Part shown: positions 1 through 9,825 of the stretch, piece after piece
Numbering within the stretch: position 1 is the first letter of the stretch
Layout: each line of letters begins with the position of its first letter
Assembly: GCA_032622095.1 (NCBI GenBank)
Contig: CP136068.1
Coordinates: 2,641,314 to 2,705,313 of the forward strand
Source of the DNA: Siphonodentalium dalli
Taxonomy: Eukaryota > Mollusca > Scaphopoda > Gadilida > Siphonodentaliidae
Length of the DNA stretch: 64,000 bases
Reading direction: 5' to 3'
Made by a program: the position numbers and the translations under genes
The notes under the pieces: generated by a model
What the model saw: only the letters and a program-made list of their open reading frames with translations
Database searches by the model: none
What the model was told of the DNA's origin: nothing

Positions 1-269
1 TGTGATTATAACCATTTAAAAACTCAATTTTTTTACCCTTTGTGATATATGTGTATTTTCATGATGAAAAATTACATGAGTCCCATTGATTAATTTTTAG
101 TGATGTTAAGATAATTACATGTGTAATAATAAGCTCAACTAACATAATATAACAGTGGGTTGTTAAACTTATCAGAACATGCCCAAAAATGTTTGTAGTA
201 TGTTCATCTGCCTGTTGTCTGCTTTATATTATCTGAACATCCCGACAATTGAATGGTAGATCACTCTAA
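1..269. other. AT-rich non-coding stretch
   Basis: I see no open reading frame, repeat unit or splice-bounded exon here. It runs up to the TA that borders the first family A element. Confidence 0.4.
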
Positions 270-271
270 TA

Positions 272-487
272 CAGTAATGCCCTAAATAATCAACTCTTTA
301 TATCCACATCAGAATTATGGGTAAATTTTCAGGATTTAGTCGGAAATATGGCTTGTTGCCATTCATCGGAAAGCTCTCGGGGGAGAGCTTTCCGAAGAAT
401 GGCAATAAGCCATATTTCCGACTAAATCCTGAAAAATTACCCATAATTCTGCTGTGGTTAAGGAGTCGATTATTTATAGCATTACTG
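272..487. mobile_element. Family A palindromic MITE, copy 1 (family description)
   Basis: Near-perfect inverted repeat. The left arm runs from CAGTAATGCCCTAAATAAT through GGATTTAGTCGGAAATATGG to a short centre (GGAAAGCTCTC/GAGAGCTTTCC), and the right arm repeats it in reverse complement. Intact copies in this window are 213 bp. Ends are CAGT...ACTG and most copies are flanked by TA on both sides, as in Tc1/mariner elements, so this is inferred to be a fold-back MITE of that superfamily. It has no coding capacity; small ORFs across it are products of the palindrome. In this copy the right TA has become CA and the centre carries extra G residues. Confidence 0.88.
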
Positions 488-584
488 CATAACGTTTAGT
501 AGTGGTTATGCTTGTGTGGTTTTGTTTGTTTTAGTTTATGTCATTTCATCCACTATGACATATCACGATATTGTCAGTTTTACA

Positions 585-602
585 GTGGGGGGGGGGGGGG
601 GG
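585..602. repeat. Poly-G tract
   Basis: Run of about 18 G. Several similar G runs occur in the window (about 2393, 22357-22933, 23037, 41734). On the complementary strand it is poly-C. Confidence 0.9.
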
Positions 603-707
603 AAAGACTGCGCAGACGATTAATTTCACTGGGAAATTAAGCCACTGCACATAGATACTACCGACCCCAGAAATCAACTGACAACCTTGCCCAGATACAT
701 GTACATG

Positions 708-1570
708 CTTCTCCGTTTCTGGATGGCTTATTTGTACATGTACATGTATGTTGTTGGAAAGTGGACTGGCTTCTCCGTTTCAGATGGCTTAAATGTATGT
801 TGTCGGAATTCAAAATGTCTTCTACATGTATGTTACTGGATGGCTTACATGTATGTTATCGGAAATTGAACCGCTTCTACATTTCTGGATGGCTTATTTA
901 TACCTGTATGTTGTCGGAAATTGAACCGGCTTCTCCATTTCTGGATGTCTTATTTGTACATGTATGTTGTCGGAAATTGAACTGCAGCTTCTCCAATTCA
1001 GATGGCTTACATGTATGTTGTCAGAATTCAAAATGTCTTCTACTTGTATGTTACTGGATGGCTGACATGTATGTTATCGGAAATTGAACCGCGGATTCTC
1101 AGTTTCTGGATGGCTTATTTGTACATGTATGTTGTCGGATATTGAACCGGCTTCTCCATTTCTGGATGGCTTATTTGTACATGTATGTTGTCGGAAATTG
1201 AACCGCGGCTTCTCCATTTCTGGATGGCTTATTTGTACATGTATGTTGTCGGAAATTGAACCGCGGCTTCTCCATTTCTGGATGGCTTATTTGTACATGT
1301 ATGTTGTCGGAAATTGAACCGCGGATTCTCAGTTTCTGGATGGCTTATTTGTACATGTATGTTGTCGGATATTGAACCGGCTTCTACATTTCTGGATGGC
1401 TTATTTGTACATGTACATGTATGTTGTCGGAAATTCAACCGGCTTCTCCATTTCTGGATGGCTTATTTGTACCTGTATGTTATCGGAAATTGAACTGGCT
1501 TCTCCAATTCAGATGGCTTACATGTATGTTGTCAGAATTCAAACCGGCTTCTCCATTACTTGATGGCTTA
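708..1570. repeat. 58-bp minisatellite
   Basis: About 15 tandem copies of a unit of the form CTTCTCCATTTCTGGATGG + TTATTTGTACATGTATGTTG + TCGGAAATTGAACCGCGG. The period is exactly 58 bp between the CCGCGG at 1203 and the one at 1261. Shorter variant units lack TTATTTGTAC. Long open frames on both strands arise because the unit has few stops; 58 is not a multiple of 3, so the protein is not periodic and I do not call a gene. Confidence 0.92.
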
Positions 1571-1760
1571 TGTTGGCCTAAAGGTGCCATGCACCTTATC
1601 CAACTGAGCCAGGTTAAAGTAGGTCACGGAAGAATGACCCTATAATTCATCTCATCAGGGTCATAAATGTCTAGAACATGAGCACTGGTTATGCTCTATA
1701 AACAGCATCAGACTGTAAGTCTATAGATGTCTTATCGAGATCGCTTCAAGTCTGTAAATA

Positions 1761-1832
1761 GTGTGTCTGTCATTTGCAGAATGAGGTCCCGGCCCAGAGG
1801 GTGAATTTAGTGATACAATCCTGCACAATAAC
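1761..1832. mobile_element. Family E fragment
   Basis: Left-arm fragment of the family E palindrome (TGTCTGTCATTTGCAGAATG, then an AGAGGGTGAATTTAGTGAT block). The right arm is missing. The family is described at 42399-42836. Confidence 0.7.
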
Positions 1833-1858
1833 CAGTCATTAGGACACTGGGGTCAATA

Positions 1859-2256
1859 TTAACCCTTTACCCAACAAAACGGCCAAAACCGGCCAAATAA
1901 AGCTTCAACAGCCTAAAATATCTTCGGTCTGTCTCAATAGAACCATACAAATATGGATATCATTGGAACGGCTCCTTGACCACATTGTGATAGTTACAGT
2001 TATGCCCTGTGCCAATGCATTCTCTTATATATGCGAGTCGACCATAGGTCGCCTCGCATATATAAGAGAATGCATTGGCCTAAAACAAACTTTTTTTAAC
2101 ACTTTTTACCATTTTTTCTTACATTCTTTAACAATTTTATAATTTTTAATGTGTTAAGCCAATGCATTCTCTTATATATGCGAGGCGACCTATGGTCGAC
2201 TCGCATATATAAGAGAATGCATTGGCACAGGGCCCTTCTGGTGGGTAAAGGGTTAA
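1859..2256. mobile_element. Family B TTAA element, copy 1 (family description)
   Basis: TTAA at both ends, then terminal inverted repeats CCCTTTACCCAACA / TG(T)TGGGTAAAGGG. Intact copies are 390-400 bp. Order: a ~130-bp unique block (CCGGCCAAATAAAGCTTCAA ... GTGATAGTTACAGTTATGCC); a first ~69-bp hairpin module whose arms read GCCAATGCATTCTCTTATAT / ATATAAGAGAATGCATTGGC; an AT-rich spacer related to TTAACAATTTTATAATTTTT; a second hairpin module; the right terminus. TTAA targets with CCC-starting ends are typical of the piggyBac superfamily, so this is inferred to be a non-autonomous piggyBac-like element. The right terminus reads GGTGGGTAAAGGG here. Confidence 0.85.
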
Positions 2257-2392
2257 ATAGAGAATAAGAGAGTGGGAATTACAAGGGAATTATGTATAGC
2301 AACAATGCACCATCATCACAGACAACCATCAAAAACAATAAATTCTCATTAGGTCACCAGAGGTGATTAATAAATAGCAATATAAAGCAAGC

Positions 2393-2419
2393 GGGGGGGG
2401 GGGGGGGGGGGGGGGGGGG
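2393..2419. repeat. Poly-G tract
   Basis: Run of about 27 G. On both sides lie similar blocks (ACAACCATCAAAAACAATAA with a nearby GTCACCAGAGG), suggesting the G run separates two diverged tandem copies of a ~150-bp segment (2318-2392 and 2472-2545). Confidence 0.8.
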
Positions 2420-2658
2420 CATGACTTATATGCATCCAGCCATAATGTATTCCAACAATAGCACACATCATCAGAGACAACCATCAAAAACAATAAATAC
2501 TCGTTAGGTCACCAGAGGCAAATAATAAAGTGTGATATAAAGTGTTATTGCACACAGAGATCAAAGCAGTCTGATTAATCGGTCGCACTGACATGAATTC
2601 CATGTTGATTCTTGTTCCATTTATGCGGCTTACTGATAGATATTCATGATTAACCATA

Positions 2659-2871
2659 CAGTAATGCCCTAAGTAATCGAATCCTAACACAGCAGAATTA
2701 TGGGTAACTTTTCAGGATTTAGTCGGAAATATGGCTTGTTGCAATTCATCGGAAAGCTCCCCCCGAGAGCTCTCCGATGAATGGCAACAAGCCATATTTC
2801 CGACTAAATCCTGAAAAGTTACCCCCATAATTCTGCTGTGTTTAAGGAGTCGATTTCTTAGGCCATTACTG
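2659..2871. mobile_element. Family A MITE, copy 2
   Basis: Full-length 213 bp flanked by TA on both sides. The centre reads CTCCCCCCGAGAG. The left subterminal block has lost one base (CCTAACACAGC). Confidence 0.9.
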
Positions 2872-2873
2872 TA

Positions 2874-4030
2874 TATGGCCGAAAAACAAAAAAACTTCTC
2901 TGTTTCCGATAACATCAGGATAATTTTCCAGACAGGCAGCCAGGGATTTTTTAACAAGTTTTCAGCTGTAAGCGATATAATAGTGTAGTCACGGTCCAAT
3001 GGAATATGGTAGATCAATGTGTATTGAAAATGAGCCAAGCATTGGATAAAAACATGCTGTCCCTTGAATTCATTCACTCTGCAGTAAGATTTTAATCCCA
3101 ACGTTGAGCTTAATAACGGACTTATTTTTGCTTTTGGGATTGGAAAAAACGATAAATATTCACATTGACACTCTAACAATTAACTATCGACTAGCCTTTT
3201 GGAGAAAATAAAAAAAAAAAATTCTGAGTATGATGATATCAAACATGCGTATATCAGAGGTCCGCTTATAAATGTCAAAGCAACGAGATTTATAAGTTAC
3301 GAGATTTATAAGTTACGGTAAACAAAGCCTTATTTTCCAGAGAATTTAGGTTTATCCTGCGATCAAAAATGTATGTAAACAATATATTAACTCATTACCA
3401 CTCTGACCGCAGCTGACTACAACCCCCAGGTTACTTTGACGTTGTGACGTTAAAAACTCAGCACACCTTGCCACGGCGACGTAATTTACGTCCCATTTCC
3501 TCAGAGATTTTGACGATTTAGTCGGCTTTAGCATGTTTTTACCTCAGTTCTGTGATCGCTGTCATTCTAATTTCTAAATTCTAGAAATGGCCTTTCGTGG
3601 TTTTGCTATTTAGTATTTGTTCAGAATTTGTTGTTTCAAACAACCAATTGAATAGACTGTGCCACATTTCCATAATGTCACAATTCCAAGTTTAAATGTT
3701 AAAATGTTGCAACAGTTATCAAAAGCAATCATCGTTTTTATTATTTTTTAACAAATGTACTTTCGAGCATGGTAAGCTGTGAATGGAATAAAATGTTCTG
3801 ATTGGATAGAATATACTTCAACTGCATACTTATTTCTTATTGAATACACAATTAGGTTTGGCCTTTTGATTTTAAAGACTAATTTCAGGGTTATGGGACG
3901 GTGGCATTTTCAAAGCTCTGTGTTGATTTTACATGAGGTTTATATAGTCATTTGTAGTGATGCAATATCAGCCCACTGTATCGAAAATCAATAACCGCAT
4001 GACTTTATGGAGCTACATTATCACAACTCA
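2874..4030. other. Non-coding stretch without recognised repeats
   Basis: No exon with paired splice sites or recognised family is visible. A minus-strand frame at 2712-3179 runs open for 155 codons, but its first ~55 codons from the C-terminal end lie in the copy 2 palindrome and the rest has no recognisable domain, so I do not call it. Confidence 0.35.
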
Positions 4031-4119
4031 TCTTGATTGGGCTCATTTGAAATGGTGCTGCATTAATAGGGAACAAGTTATAGCAGTTAACCCAGGCAAA
4101 CCCAGGTATAGTGTGTCTG

Positions 4120-4275
4120 TGTTATACGGTATATAGGTAGTACCCACCCGCCACCCCATCCATAGTATCTTATGCGCCGCAGGCGCTTGTATATAGGTAG
4201 TACCCACCCACAACCCCATCCCGCCACCCATAGGTATTGTACCCACCCACCACCCCATCCCGCCACCCATAGTAT
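4120..4275. repeat. Short C-rich tandem repeat
   Basis: Three irregular copies of a CACCCCATCC...CACCCATAG block with interspersed GTATATAGGTAGTACCCACC. It abuts a family E element. Confidence 0.7.
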
Positions 4276-4290
4276 ATAGTATATAGGTTA

Positions 4291-4531
4291 ACCCACAAGC
4301 CTTGAAATAGTGTCTGTCATTTACAGAATGAGGTCCCCAGATGGTGAATTTAGTGATGCTATCCCGCATAGCGGGCTAGCATCACCAAATTCGCACTCTG
4401 AGAACCTCATTCTGCTGAGGTGTAAGCAGAATGAGGTCCCCAGAGGGTGAATTTGGTGATAGCGGGCTAGCATCACTAAATTCTCCCTCTGGGGACCTCA
4501 TTCTGCAAACGACAGACACACTATTTCAAGG
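4291..4531. mobile_element. Family E MITE, nested double palindrome
   Basis: Ends AAGCCTTGAAATAGTGTC / CACTATTTCAAGGCTT. Inside are two successive sub-palindromes around CAGAATGAGGTCCCCAGA and TCTGGGGACCTCATTCTG, joined by CTGAGGTGTAAGCAG. The centre of the first is CCCGCATAGCGGG. Confidence 0.8.
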
Positions 4532-4545
4532 CTTGCAAGCCCAGG

Positions 4546-4966
4546 TATAGTATGTCTGTCATTTACAGAATGAGGTCCCCAGAGGGTAAATTTAGTGACT
4601 CTATCCTGCACAGCAGCCTAGCGTCACCAAATTCATCAATCTGCTTTGGCCTCAACTGCTACATTGGCAGACCTAAGACCAGATTGAAGTTCCCCATTTG
4701 AAGTTGGTGAAGTTCACCAATTAGTCACCACGATTATGCAATTTATCTTCTGCAAATTAGGGGATATAGAAACTGAACATAATGTAAAAAGTAACTAAAG
4801 TAATGTTAATTTGAGATTATAGATACTTCCCAGAAGATGAGGCCTTAGCAGAATGATGTCCCCAGACGGTGAATTTGGTGATGCTAGCCCACTGTGCTGG
4901 ATAGCATCACTAAATTCACCCTCTGGGGACCTCATTCTGCAAATGACAGACTATTTGCAGGCTGGA
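4546..4966. mobile_element. Family E MITE, long form
   Basis: Long form of the family: outer arms (GTCATTTACAGAATGAGG ... CTCATTCTGCAAATGACAG) enclose a ~250-bp core with GATTGAAGTTCCCCATTTG and AATTAGGGGATATAGAAACT. The same core occurs at 13429, 17450 (reversed), 42490 and 47750. Confidence 0.75.
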
Positions 4967-5011
4967 TAAGAATGGTCCTCTTCTTGCCTATACTATAAGG
5001 ATATTGAGGTA

Positions 5012-5224
5012 CAGTAATTCCATAAGTAATCGACTCTTTAACTACAGCAGAATTATGGGTAACTTTTCAGGATTTAGTCGGAAATATGGCTTGTTGCCAT
5101 TCATCAGAAAGCTCTCGGCGAGAGCTTTCCGGTGAATGGCAACAAGCCATATTTCCGACTAAATCCTGAAAAGTTACCCATCATTCTGCTGTAGTTAAAG
5201 AGTCGATTACTTAGGGCATTACTG
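5012..5224. mobile_element. Family A MITE, copy 3
   Basis: 213 bp with TA on both sides; left end CAGTAATTCCATAAG shows a few substitutions. The arms are otherwise intact. Confidence 0.9.
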
Positions 5225-5437
5225 TAATATTATCAGATGGCAGGCAGATAAACAGTTTACACCCTTTGGTTTCCCACACTTTGATTCACACTCAATTTCC
5301 TTCACAAAGTGATAAGTTCCACCACATTTACTGTAGAAACCACACTCCTTATTTCTGTCCATTCAGTTATCACAGTAATTTACTTTATAAATTATCACTT
5401 TAGAAAATTCACATCATATTTCCGGGTTGTAAATATT

Positions 5438-5952
5438 TAAGGTTGTGCAGAGGTGACCCATTCTTTAAGGTTGTACAGAGGTGACCCATTCTTTATAAAT
5501 TCACATCATAGTTCCGGGTTGTAAATATTTAAGGTTGTGCCGAGGTGACCCATTCTTCAAGGTTGTGCGGAGGTGACCCATTCTTCAAGGTTGTGCGGAG
5601 GTGACCCATTCCTTAAGGTTGTGTGGAGGTGACCCATTCTTTAAGGTTGTGCGGAGATGACCCATTCTTTAAGGTTGTGCGGAGGTGACCCATTCTTTAA
5701 GATTGTGCGGAGGTGACCCATTCTTTAAGGTTGTGCGGAGGTGACCCATTCTTTAAGGTTGTGCGGAGGTGACCCATTCTTCAAGGTTGTGCGGAGGTGA
5801 CCCATTCTTCAAGGTTGTGCGGAGGTGACCCATTCTTCAAGGTTGTGCTGAGGTGACCCATTCTTCAAGGTTGTGCTGAGGTGACCCATTCTTTAAGGTT
5901 GTGCTGAGGTGACCCATTCTTTAAGGTTTGTGCGGAGGTGACCCATTCTTTC
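5438..5952. repeat. 28-bp minisatellite
   Basis: About 17 head-to-tail copies of AAGGTTGTGCGGAGGTGACC + CATTCTTT. After the second unit there is one interruption of ~36 bp (near 5492-5528), which repeats the sequence immediately left of the array (TTCCGGGTTGTAAATATTTA), so the first part of the array was itself duplicated together with flank. Confidence 0.93.
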
Positions 5953-5987
5953 ACCCTTACAGAAACAGGCCTGAGTTTAGTGTGTAT

Positions 5988-6072
5988 AACCCATAGAGAG
6001 CCCCACATAGACCGGAGCAGACAATACTCTATAGTGCATGCTTCCATCTGGGGGAGGCTCCCTGCAGGTTAA
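5988..6072. mobile_element. Family F hairpin fragment
   Basis: ACCCATAGAGAGCCCCACAT ... GCATGCTTCCATCTG ... GAGGCTCCCTGCAGGTTAA. Related copies lie at 47222-47310 (complete, TTAA both sides), 51661-51750, 45092-45175 and 15772-15852. The left TTAA is missing here. Confidence 0.6.
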
Positions 6073-6074
6073 AC

Positions 6075-6690
6075 ATTAAACAGTATCAGTCAGGTTTGAG
6101 ATGGATGTCTCATATTACTACTGACCAAGCCTGAGTTTAGTGTATTCAACCAAAACCCGTAGGTTTTCTTTTTATTATATGCGCTATAAACCGCACCAAA
6201 ACTGCTAATTTTGTCCTACAGTTCACTTCAAATTGTTAGAAAGCTTCGACATTTGCATTTTGTTTACATTCCATCAATTGATTTGCTCACCACTGAATGA
6301 CAAATATCGAGCATAGCCGCCATAAGAAATAGTCCCCATTGTTTTATTCTGAAATGATGCGAGAAAATTAATGTATACATAATTTAGTGATAAGAATATA
6401 TTAAAACAAATGAGTTAACATTATAACAATTAAATAACAGTTTATGAACCGTGAAAATCAATAATTAAAACAATAGTCCGGCTGTTATTGATACGCTTTG
6501 AAACTTAATGTGATTCGCCGCTATAAACCGGAAGTGATCTCCGAAAAAGTAATACTATTGTGTTATCCATCGAGTCGGTCAGTGTTATCCATTGAGTCGG
6601 TCAGTGTTATCCATCGAGTCGGTCCAGGCGATGGATATAACGCTCTACGCCACGGCAATTTCCCACTATTTAATGGGGAAGCATATAATA
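6075..6690. other. Non-coding stretch
   Basis: AT-rich with no recognised element. It contains three short tandem copies of TGTTATCCATCGAGTCGGTC (with C/T variation) at 6559-6622 just before the perfect inverted repeat. Confidence 0.4.
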
Positions 6691-6801
6691 AACGTGATCC
6701 ACAGGACCTCTGAGCCAATGTTCATGCCTGTCATCTCCCAAGTCCCCCTCTAGGTTGGTCCCTGCCATGAACATTGGCTCAGAGGTCCTGTGGATCACGT
6801 T
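6691..6801. repeat. Perfect 36-bp inverted repeat with 39-bp loop
   Basis: Left arm 6691-6726 begins AACGTGATCCACAGGACC; right arm 6766-6801 is its exact reverse complement ending GGTCCTGTGGATCACGTT. The loop holds CCTGTCATCTCCCAAGTCCC. It resembles no other family in this window and could be the ends of an internally deleted TIR element. Confidence 0.92.
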
Positions 6802-6841
6802 TTTTTAAGACCTTTAACTTGCATGTATTGCTACTCTGCAA

Positions 6842-6915
6842 CAAGCCTGAGTTTAGTGTGTTTGTCATTTGCAGAATGAGGTCCCCAGATGGTGAATTTA
6901 GTGATGCTACATGTG
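6842..6915. mobile_element. Family E fragment
   Basis: Left end only: AAGCCTGAGTTTAGTGTG then GCAGAATGAGGTCCCCAGAT. It ends abruptly after GTGATGCTA. Confidence 0.7.
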
Positions 6916-6968
6916 AATGGAACCTTAAGTTCTTGTTAAATGCCTCACATTCTGATCAGGTTGTACCC

Positions 6969-7219
6969 AAGCCTTGAAATAGTGTGCCTGTCATTTGCAG
7001 AATGAGGTCCCCAGAGGGTGAATATAGTGATGCTATCCCGCATAGCGGGCTAGCATCACCAAATTCACCCTCTGGGGACCTCATTCTGCTTACACCTCAG
7101 CAGAATGAGGTTCCCAGGGGGTGAATTTGGTGATGATAGCCCGCTATGCGGGGTAGCATCACTAAATTCACCCTCTGGGGACCTCATTCTGCAAATGACA
7201 GGCACACTATTTCAAGGCA
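6969..7219. mobile_element. Family E MITE, nested double palindrome
   Basis: AAGCCTTGAAATAGTGTGCC to GGCACACTATTTCAAGGCAT, with the same two-sub-palindrome layout as 4291-4531 but with arms swapped (CCCGCATAGCGGG, then CCCGCTATGCGGG). TTGTACCC lies immediately left (6961-6968) and again 7 bp right of the element (7227-7234), a possible eroded target duplication. Confidence 0.82.
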
Positions 7220-7862
7220 TGGTAACTTGTACCCATACAGAGATCATGTTAGTCGATAACACACCTAATGTGATGACATTTACAGAAGTGAAGAAAGGAT
7301 ATTTCAAAAGCGAGTTAAAATTAATCACAAATGCAGCTTGCTTTCTCAAGGGAGGGTGGGTCCTTGTTAAATTTTTGACATACACAAATTAATTATGTTT
7401 AGTCTAGTTACTTTCCATTTCAATGCCATGTGATATTGAGAACACCCATCTGTTGATGGAATTGCTGTAGATGTGTATTCCAGCCTAGAAAACATGGCGC
7501 TGTTAGGATACATGCAGATTTGAACTCACAAAAAAGTTGCAACATCTGATAGTTTTCTAATTCTACCAAGGGTTCTCTAGTCAGATTTATTATTGTAATA
7601 ATAGGATACCACACAAAGAATCAAGAAGTTTAATGGTCCTATGAATGTATTGATTACGTCTTGGAGAAACAAACTCTTCAGCAGTTGAAAGAGCTTTATC
7701 AAGCACAGTCCAAGGAAGATAACTCTATTACAAACAAACATCTTCCACTTAACAACTGCTATAAGCCTATAATCATGCTTCTGAAGTATTAGTGATAAGA
7801 ACCTTAGGGGAAAAATGTCTTTTGTGTAAAGGCCAATCAGATCATTGGTCTAGTTTGTAACT
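7220..7862. other. Non-coding stretch
   Basis: No exon, tandem repeat or known element seen. Small ORFs on both strands here show no recognisable domain. Confidence 0.35.
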
Positions 7863-7863
7863 A

Positions 7864-8076
7864 CAGTAATGCCCTAAATAATCGACTCCTTAAGCACAGC
7901 AGAATTATGGGTAACTTTCCAAGATTTAGTCGGAAATATGGCTTGTTGCCATTCATCGGAAAGCTCTCACTGAGAGCTTTCCGATGAATGGCAACAAGCC
8001 ACAGTTCCGACTGAATCCTGAAAAATTACCGATAATTCTGCTGTGGTTAAGGAGTCAATTATTTAGGGCATTACTG
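7864..8076. mobile_element. Family A MITE, copy 4
   Basis: 213 bp, TA-flanked. Centre CTCTCACTGAGAG. The right arm has two substitutions (GCCACAGTTCCGACTGAATC). Confidence 0.9.
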
Positions 8077-8125
8077 TACTTGCAGATTAACATCATTATA
8101 TAATATATTGTAGGGTCATGACGAA

Positions 8126-8374
8126 GTGATGCAGGTTTTAAATAATAATGCAGGGAATATGTTTCTTAGTTATTATCTGTTCCTTATCTGGTCCCAACAA
8201 CTACCATTCGATTCTTATCCAACTACATGGAACAACTTGGATAATGAATTTACATCATACCAATCCAGACACACATTCAAACGCCGTGTACATGCCGATT
8301 GCATTAAAAAATATGCTGCAACAATTAAATGCAACAATCAAAGATGTCCCGACTGTGTGGTAGCTCGTCAATAG
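8126..8374 (+). pseudogene. C-terminal fragment of a LINE reverse-transcriptase protein
   Basis: 82-codon frame. Its last ~50 residues look like the C-terminus of LINE-encoded polyproteins: PTTWNNLDNEF (a WN.L motif), a basic FKRRVHADCIKKYA segment, then a Cys-rich CNNQRCPDC end. That pattern (W-N-x-L ... F-K-R) is familiar from the far C-terminus of CR1/RTE-like elements; I infer the family from memory of the pattern, not from a search. No catalytic domain remains: the element is 5'-truncated just upstream, and family A copy 4 sits 50 bp away. Confidence 0.6.
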
Positions 8375-8760
8375 TGTAACCTCCCGTACATATATCGCAA
8401 TCTACAACCTCACTCAGCACACTCCTACTCGACTTCCAAAGAACATGACACTGACAAGAAAGAGACAAACCATCGAGTAACCAATAAACGATTTATATAT
8501 ACGTATACCCTCCATTATATAATTATATAATTATATAATCCTATAAATGCAACCATTATGTAATACATAATTTCATAGCCGTGCATTGTACAATAAATCT
8601 TGACCGCCTATATATGTTAACATTTATTCATCTCTAAGGGGGTGACAGTAAGACAGTCTAGCCTGACTATGCCACCCCCTCGAATATACATTACAATATT
8701 TGTCAAATGTATTATGTATTAATTATTATATGTATATTGAAATAAAATATCCTATCCTAT
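8126..8760 (+). mobile_element. 5'-truncated LINE (3' end)
   Basis: The C-terminal coding fragment is followed by ~385 bp of 3' UTR with a short hairpin-like block (GGGGGTGACAGTAAGACAG / TATGCCACCCCC) and a terminus GAAATAAAATATCCTATCCT, an AATAAA-type signal followed by a short repetitive tail. This is a usual form for LINE 3' ends. The clade is unknown and it is distinct from the LINE at 54-60 kb. Confidence 0.6.
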
Positions 8761-9356
8761 GTACTTCACTGTAGGTGAAGGTCCCAACTCGAAATTTCAC
8801 AATGTAAATGACTTTGTGAGCGATTTTACTTTATGTCGCTTACAATTAAGGAATTTAAATTTTATTGATTTTGCTAAATTAGTACGCATCCGATTTTAGT
8901 TTCTGTGTAAACTGATGCATTTTCATGTAAAACGCTCGATCACATCGCATGTACTGTTAAACCGGAAATTATACCACACTTCAATAAAATTAGGTCACAG
9001 CCGAATCAAACTTATTTTTTCATGTCTTATTCAATGAAACAATAAATTACACTATATTCTAATATAATATACTTAGTTTTATTATTATATAGTACATTAA
9101 AAACAAGGAGAAACAGTCTGGGGGGTATTCATATTTATTTTGATCAAAGTTGAAAATAAAATGAAAAAATAAAATAAAATGAAAAGCCACCCCACCCCTA
9201 TTTCTTTCTTGCATGTCACCAGAAACACAGACCTGTGTATATATATTTTTTTGGCCTTATATTCTTCATTTTCACAGGGATGTGCATATAATGTTAGGAA
9301 AGAAGCACACTGTGGATTCTCATTAATTCATGGATCGGCTTTTATGACAGGAGTTT
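8761..9356. other. AT-rich non-coding stretch
   Basis: No recognisable gene or repeat. It includes an A-rich block AAAATAAAATGAAAAAATAA near 9160. Confidence 0.35.
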
Positions 9357-9561
9357 CTTGAAATTTGCGAAAACACTGTGCCAATGCATTCTCTTATTTA
9401 TGCAAATCAACCATAAGGAGCCTCACATTTATAAGAGAATGCATTGGCCTAACCATATTTACATTGACCTTGTAAGCAGGGAGACTCGCATATATAAGAG
9501 ACTGCACTGGCACAGGATCTTTAATGCTGCACCAGCGCAGCTCCGGCCATGAAAGGGTTAA
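9357..9561. mobile_element. Family D TTAA element (left end lost)
   Basis: Contains a degenerate hairpin module (GCCAATGCATTCTCTTATTT ... TTTATAAGAGAATGCATTGG), a second degenerate one, then CTGCACCAGCGCAGCTCC and GGCCATGAAAGGG-TTAA. Family D ends read CCCTTCCATGACTGGAG / CTCC(A)GCCATGAAAGGG. The left TTAA cannot be found. Confidence 0.65.
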
Positions 9562-9615
9562 AATAAAACTGGTGTTGGGTTCATCAGGAATTGTTTATAC
9601 GGAATACTAGTATAT

Positions 9616-9825
9616 ATATGCCATAAATAATCGACTCCTTAACCACAGCAGAATTATGGGTAACTTTTCAGGATTTAGTCGGAAATATGGCTTGTTGCCA
9701 TTCATCGGAAAGGTCTCGGGGAGAGCTTTCCGATGAATGGCAACAAGCCATATTTCCGACTAAATCCTGAAAAGTTACCCATAATTCTTCTATGGTTAAG
9801 AAGTCGATTAATTAGGGCATTACTG
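9616..9825. mobile_element. Family A MITE, copy 5
   Basis: Left terminus eroded (GCCATAAATAATCGAC remains); right end intact, followed by TA. After it, an unrelated ~60-bp direct repeat (TATTATCTGATAGTGAGGGC ... CTACATGTAACATGCATA) occurs twice at 9827-9920. Confidence 0.85.

Noticed and set aside
317-499. Recurrent ORFs with FSGFSRKYGLLPFIGKLS or NGNKPYFRLNPEKLPI
   Set aside because: They are the two arms of the family A palindrome, present wherever a copy lies.
2712-3179. 155-codon minus-strand ORF
   Set aside because: Its C-terminal ~55 codons are family A palindrome; the remainder has no recognisable domain or splice signals.
5438-5952. CRISPR-like array
   Set aside because: Repeats are directly head-to-tail without unique spacers, in a eukaryotic context with no cas genes.
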